Origin: a bacterium
Lineage (GTDB): Bacteria > Electryoneota > Electryoneia > Electryoneales > Electryoneaceae
Direction: 5' to 3'
NCBI GenBank assembly: GCA_028278125.1
Contig: JANQEY010000295.1
Location: 1 to 18,213 of the forward strand
Length of the DNA stretch: 18,213 bases
Positions 17,501-18,213 of the stretch are shown piece after piece (the stretch's first letter is position 1; each line of letters begins with the position of its first letter). Position numbers and translations under genes: made by a program. A model generated the notes under the pieces. It was not told where the DNA came from, did not search any database, and saw only the letters and a program-made list of their open reading frames with translations.

Positions 17501-18213
17501 GGATGCCTGCACCTGTGTCTCCTTGGATACCCGTGCCACCTTGGTCACCTTGCAGACCGGTAACTCCCTGAATTCCTGTGTCGCCTTGGTCGCCTTGAGG
17601 GCCGTCTACTCCAGTGGCACCTTGGATACCAGCACCTGTGTCACCTTGGATTCCCGTCTCGCCTTGAACACCGGTTGCACCTTGAATGCCAGCACCTGTG
17701 TCTCCTTGAATCCCAGTATCACCTTGGTCTCCTTGAGGGCCGTCTACTCCAGTGGCACCTTGGATACCAGCACCTGTGTCTCCCTGAATCCCAGTATCAC
17801 CTTGGATACCTGTGTCACCCTGAATCCCGGTTGCACCTTGTACTCCTACTCCTGTGTCGCCTTGATCGCCCTGAAGGCCAGTGACTCCCTGTACACCGGT
17901 ATTACCTTGATCGCCCTGAAGGCCAGTGACTCCCTGAAGACCTGTGGCACCCTGTATTCCTGCACCTGTGTCTCCTTGGATACCCGTGACGCCCTGAATT
18001 CCGGTGTCTCCTTGGTCACCTTGATCACCTTGAAGACCTGTGATGCCTTGAATACCTGTATCTCCCTGATCACCCTGAGGGCCGTCTACTCCAGTTGCAC
18101 CTTGGATGCCTGCGCCTGTCTCTCCCTGTATTCCTGTGTCACCTTGAAGACCGGTATCTCCTTGAGTTCCTACACCGGTATCTCCTTGGTCACCCTGAAT
18201 TCCCGTGACACCC
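11586..18213 (-). CDS. Giant collagen-like phage fibre protein, N-terminus outside the window
   Basis: A single frame is open from the TAA at 11586 to the window edge, giving 2208 visible residues. I read every codon of 16203-18212 and found no stop. A TTG at 15929 could be mistaken for a start, but it is an internal Leu codon inside a folded module. Visible residue numbering: collagen tract 1 (1-673), beta-solenoid-like module A (674-974), tract 2 (975-1362), small module B (1363-1477), tract 3 (1478-1749), module C (1750-2046), C-terminal domain (2047-2208). About 60% of the visible protein is Gly-X-Y. The triplets [12 protein letters not shown] and GDQ dominate and proline is scarce. Collagen-like tracts are known in phage tail fibres, where they trimerise. 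The role here is most likely a very long trimeric adsorption fibre. No start or promoter is in view. Confidence 0.93.
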   Translation of the reverse strand, partial: GVTGIQGDQGDTGVGTQGDTGLQGDTGIQGETGAGIQGATGVDGPQGDQGDTGIQGITGLQGDQGDQGDTGIQGVTGIQGDTGAGIQGATGLQGVTGLQGDQGNTGVQGVTGLQGDQGDTGVGVQGATGIQGDTGIQGDTGIQGDTGAGIQGATGVDGPQGDQGDTGIQGDTGAGIQGATGVQGETGIQGDTGAGIQGATGVDGPQGDQGDTGIQGVTGLQGDQGGTGIQGDTGAGIQGTTGVQGDTGIQGITGIQGDQGDQGDTGIQGVTGAGIQGVTGLQGVTGLQGDQGDTGIQGVTGTGIQGVTGLQGPTGIQGETGTQGITGIQGDTGAGIQGETGTQGVTGLQGDQGDTGVQGETGAGIQGITGLQGPQGDQGDTGIQGVTGLQGDQGDTGIQGVTGAQGDQGDTGIQGVTGSQGDQGDTGVQGVTGSQGDQGDTGIQGVTGLQGDQGDTGIQGETGAGIQGVTGLQGSTGIQADQGDTGVQGVTGSQGDQGDTGIQGITGLQGDQGDTGVQGDTGAGIQGATGLQGPTGIQGDQGDTGIQGVTGAQGDQGDTGIQGITGLQGDQGDTGVQGETGAGIQGVTGLQGDTGIQGVTGLQGDQGDTGIQGVTGLQGDTGVQGATGVQGDQGDTGVQGVTGLQGDQGDTGIQGVTGLQGDQGDTGIQGDTGVSFAVSEQQIYYVGKHGNDSNSGLNIENAKLTFGNAITTAASQTPSSSNIFTIVCEDAGIYNENITTQAYINIFAPNATVTGTGTSVSLAANCSVTFKEIAPASGQNAVSRTNTAGTGYAYIEKIDLTGGGAGAINLAFSAGGVLILQARQIFVDTGVGIGSFASDTGHTHVEIEDIYLTGNGAVALAQNSNSSVVGDIHHILESGSPTSTIGIDLNAGSMHLNINTLTADTVWDIESGATLNMFVNEFSGTELNDGTEDVTVAGELAGQPIIKIAGASDDGKAAVYNHGTGDVEWQTPPQGVTGIQGDTGVGAQGDTGVQGVTGTQGDQGDTGIQGVTGLQGDQGDTGVQGETGAGIQGITGLQGPQGDQGDTGIQGVTGIQGDQGDQGDTGTQGVTGLQGDQGDTGIQGETGAGIQGVTGLQGDQGDTGIQGVTGLQGDQGDTGIQGITGLQGSQGDQGDTGIQGITGLQGDQGDTGIQGVTGLQGDQGDTGIQGVTGSQGDQGGTGIQGITGLQGDQGDTGIQGDTGAGIQGVTGLQGPQGDQGDTGIQGVTGLQGDQGDTGIQGITGLQGDQGDTGIQGVTGLQGPQGDQGDTGIQGVTGLQGDQGDTGIQGVTGLQGDQGDTGIQGVTGTQGDQGDTGIQGVTGLQGAQGDQGDTGIQGDTGAGIQGTTGVQGTTGVQGVAGGGASCAVWEFDSTTTDSDPGSGNFRLNNATQSSATAMYIDYNAKDGSDHQAFLLALGKAGNEVYIQEQEDSTRWHLYEINSDAVDATGYIRLPSITNVDSGNDVRDGKECFICFSVEGEQGVTGIQGVTGLQGDQGDTGIQGVTGLQGDQGDTGIQGDTGAGIQGVTGLQGDQGDQGDTGIQGVTGLQGDQGDTGVQGITGLQGDQGDQGVTGLQGDQGDTGIQGVTGLQGDQGDTGIQGVTGLQGDQGDQGVTGLQGDQGDQGVTGLQGDQGDQGVTGLQGDQGDQGVTGLQGDQGDQGVTGLQGDQGDQGVTGLQGAQGDQGVTGLQGDTGIQGVTGVQGTQGDQGDTGIQGDTGVGTQGDQGDTGIQGVTGLQGDQGDTGIQGATGTASSCDQEQIIYVGKHGNDSNSGHNICEAKLTLTNAISTADSSSPSESNPFLVKCADAGIYEEDVIISTDYIDLKATNATIRGTLSPNSRTFMEVGHIDTSTTYSILRYGADTDGGIVKCARLTSSYSGSAIVNVSSGPLNVECEYAVKTDGILIGDTTGATGITHADIQDVDLEGNSTFIAKADGGGFLNYRGATVHDTGVGTTIGFDINGGTVNAVIAEFEADTAWDIESGGNLGFLVGKVQGTRDVAAGADASIIVGGELAGEPINDIEPSTDSSKVPTYNGNTGVVEWVTPPQKFHFFACHLDSPNNADWAVNALAPASADTTNNALTVRRFDDSAEEGVGFMLDVPADASQITFGFKSRAETAPGTSDNVQPRIYSRQVPDNGAITAWTAGYNLTVLAMPTNVNFQYDTQTLDLSTIDLTGGNLAQFELTRYNTAVSDPLSGDWDLLELSVFFT
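11589..12074 (-). other. C-terminal beta-rich domain of the collagen fibre
   Basis: This segment has 162 residues, beginning [19 protein letters not shown] and ending LLELSVFFT. It is rich in alternating hydrophobic residues with Asn, Thr and Asp, suggesting a jelly-roll or knob. In trimeric phage fibres such a terminal domain often nucleates trimerisation or contacts the receptor. The exact family is not recognised. Confidence 0.6.
12075..12965 (-). other. Module C: beta-solenoid-like domain, homologous to module A
   Basis: This segment has 297 residues. It starts with [20 protein letters not shown], carries [13 protein letters not shown], and ends with [10 protein letters not shown]. The order of motifs is the same as in module A, including WDIESG and GELAG near the end. 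It is followed directly by the C-terminal domain rather than by collagen. Confidence 0.75.
12966..13781 (-). repeat. Collagen-like tract 3
   Basis: This region codes for 272 residues of Gly-X-Y. It includes the highly regular block of [12 protein letters not shown] units described separately. Only two register breaks are visible (near 13053 and 13651), so it is more regular than tract 1. Confidence 0.93.
13153..13404 (-). repeat. 36-base tandem repeat array inside tract 3
   Basis: Seven consecutive 36-base units each encode the 12-residue unit [12 protein letters not shown] or a one-residue variant (GAQ in one unit). The last two units, 13333-13368 and 13369-13404, are identical base for base. 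This points to recent unequal recombination or slippage. Confidence 0.88.
13782..14126 (-). other. Module B: small globular domain between collagen tracts
   Basis: This segment of about 115 residues contains [20 protein letters not shown], then [19 protein letters not shown] and a beta-rich remainder. The [14 protein letters not shown] opening is familiar from other phage collagen-containing proteins. It probably folds as a small beta trimer that registers or restarts the triple helix. Confidence 0.65.
14127..15290 (-). repeat. Collagen-like tract 2
   Basis: This region codes for 388 residues of Gly-X-Y, dominated by the 15-residue period [15 protein letters not shown] (45 bases). It has about five one-residue register breaks (TGAG or TGVG). 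A few GPQ triplets are the main proline-containing ones. Confidence 0.93.
15291..16193 (-). other. Module A: beta-solenoid-like domain of the collagen fibre
   Basis: This segment has 301 residues. It opens with [20 protein letters not shown], a pattern typical of the start of pectin-lyase-like right-handed beta-helices in tail spikes. It continues with repeated short hydrophobic/Gly/Asn turns (for example [23 protein letters not shown]) and closes with [10 protein letters not shown] before tract 2. Module C is its homologue. Confidence 0.75.
16194..18213 (-). repeat. Collagen-like tract 1 (tandem Gly-X-Y coding repeats)
   Basis: This region codes for 673 residues of Gly-X-Y triplets and continues past the edge. 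At the DNA level it is a degenerate tandem array with units of about 36-45 bases built from the same few triplets. Synonymous changes are common (for example CCC/TCC and TTG/CTG on the plus strand). It contains about 15 short interruptions of the form TG-(A/V/T)-G, where one residue is missing from the triplet register. Confidence 0.93.

Noticed and set aside
12926..18073. Several Lys/Arg/Ser-rich frames on the minus strand within the collagen region
   Set aside because: They are the shifted frame of the same repeats. The Gly-X-Y frame is continuous through all of them.
12966..18213. CRISPR array or non-coding tandem repeat
   Set aside because: Units are contiguous with no unique spacers and keep a Gly-X-Y reading frame.

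Overview
The window reads as part of the structural-gene block of a large tailed bacteriophage (Caudoviricetes, probably contractile-tailed), either free or in a metagenomic contig. Every gene I can support is on the minus strand, so transcription runs from position 18213 towards 1. Genes are tightly packed, with TAATG overlaps, short overlaps and Shine-Dalgarno sequences embedded in the preceding gene, as in a phage late operon. There are no tRNA, rRNA, IS or CRISPR features. The host cannot be named from sequence alone.

In transcription order: (1) 18213-11586 is one uninterrupted reading frame of at least 2208 codons whose N-terminus lies outside the window. It encodes a giant collagen-like fibre: three Gly-X-Y tracts (673, 388 and 272 residues) separated by two related beta-solenoid-like modules and one small module, ending in a C-terminal beta-rich domain. 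(2) 11574-8403 carries two paralogous spherulin-4/GH135-like TIM-barrel proteins with a small beta-rich protein between them. They are plausible polysaccharide-degrading or -binding parts of the adsorption apparatus. (3) 8394-7930 is a cupin. (4) 7847-6943 holds three small proteins leading into the portal gene. (5) 6950-3651 is the portal protein, interrupted by a 489-residue LAGLIDADG intein that itself carries an apparent helix-turn-helix insert. (6) 3649-1 holds small, mostly charged proteins of unknown function, one with a LamG-like tail, a membrane protein with a recognisable TMEM65 domain, and a protein with an SH3-like N-terminal part. The leftmost gene runs off the window.

Inferred teamwork: the right half builds a long, flexible host-recognition fibre with glycan-active partners. 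The left half encodes the DNA-packaging portal and probable head or neck accessory proteins. The most unusual items are the multi-tract collagen fibre (easily mis-annotated as starting at an internal TTG), the portal intein, the TMEM65 protein in a phage structural operon, and a short amphipathic motif recurring in several otherwise unrelated small proteins.
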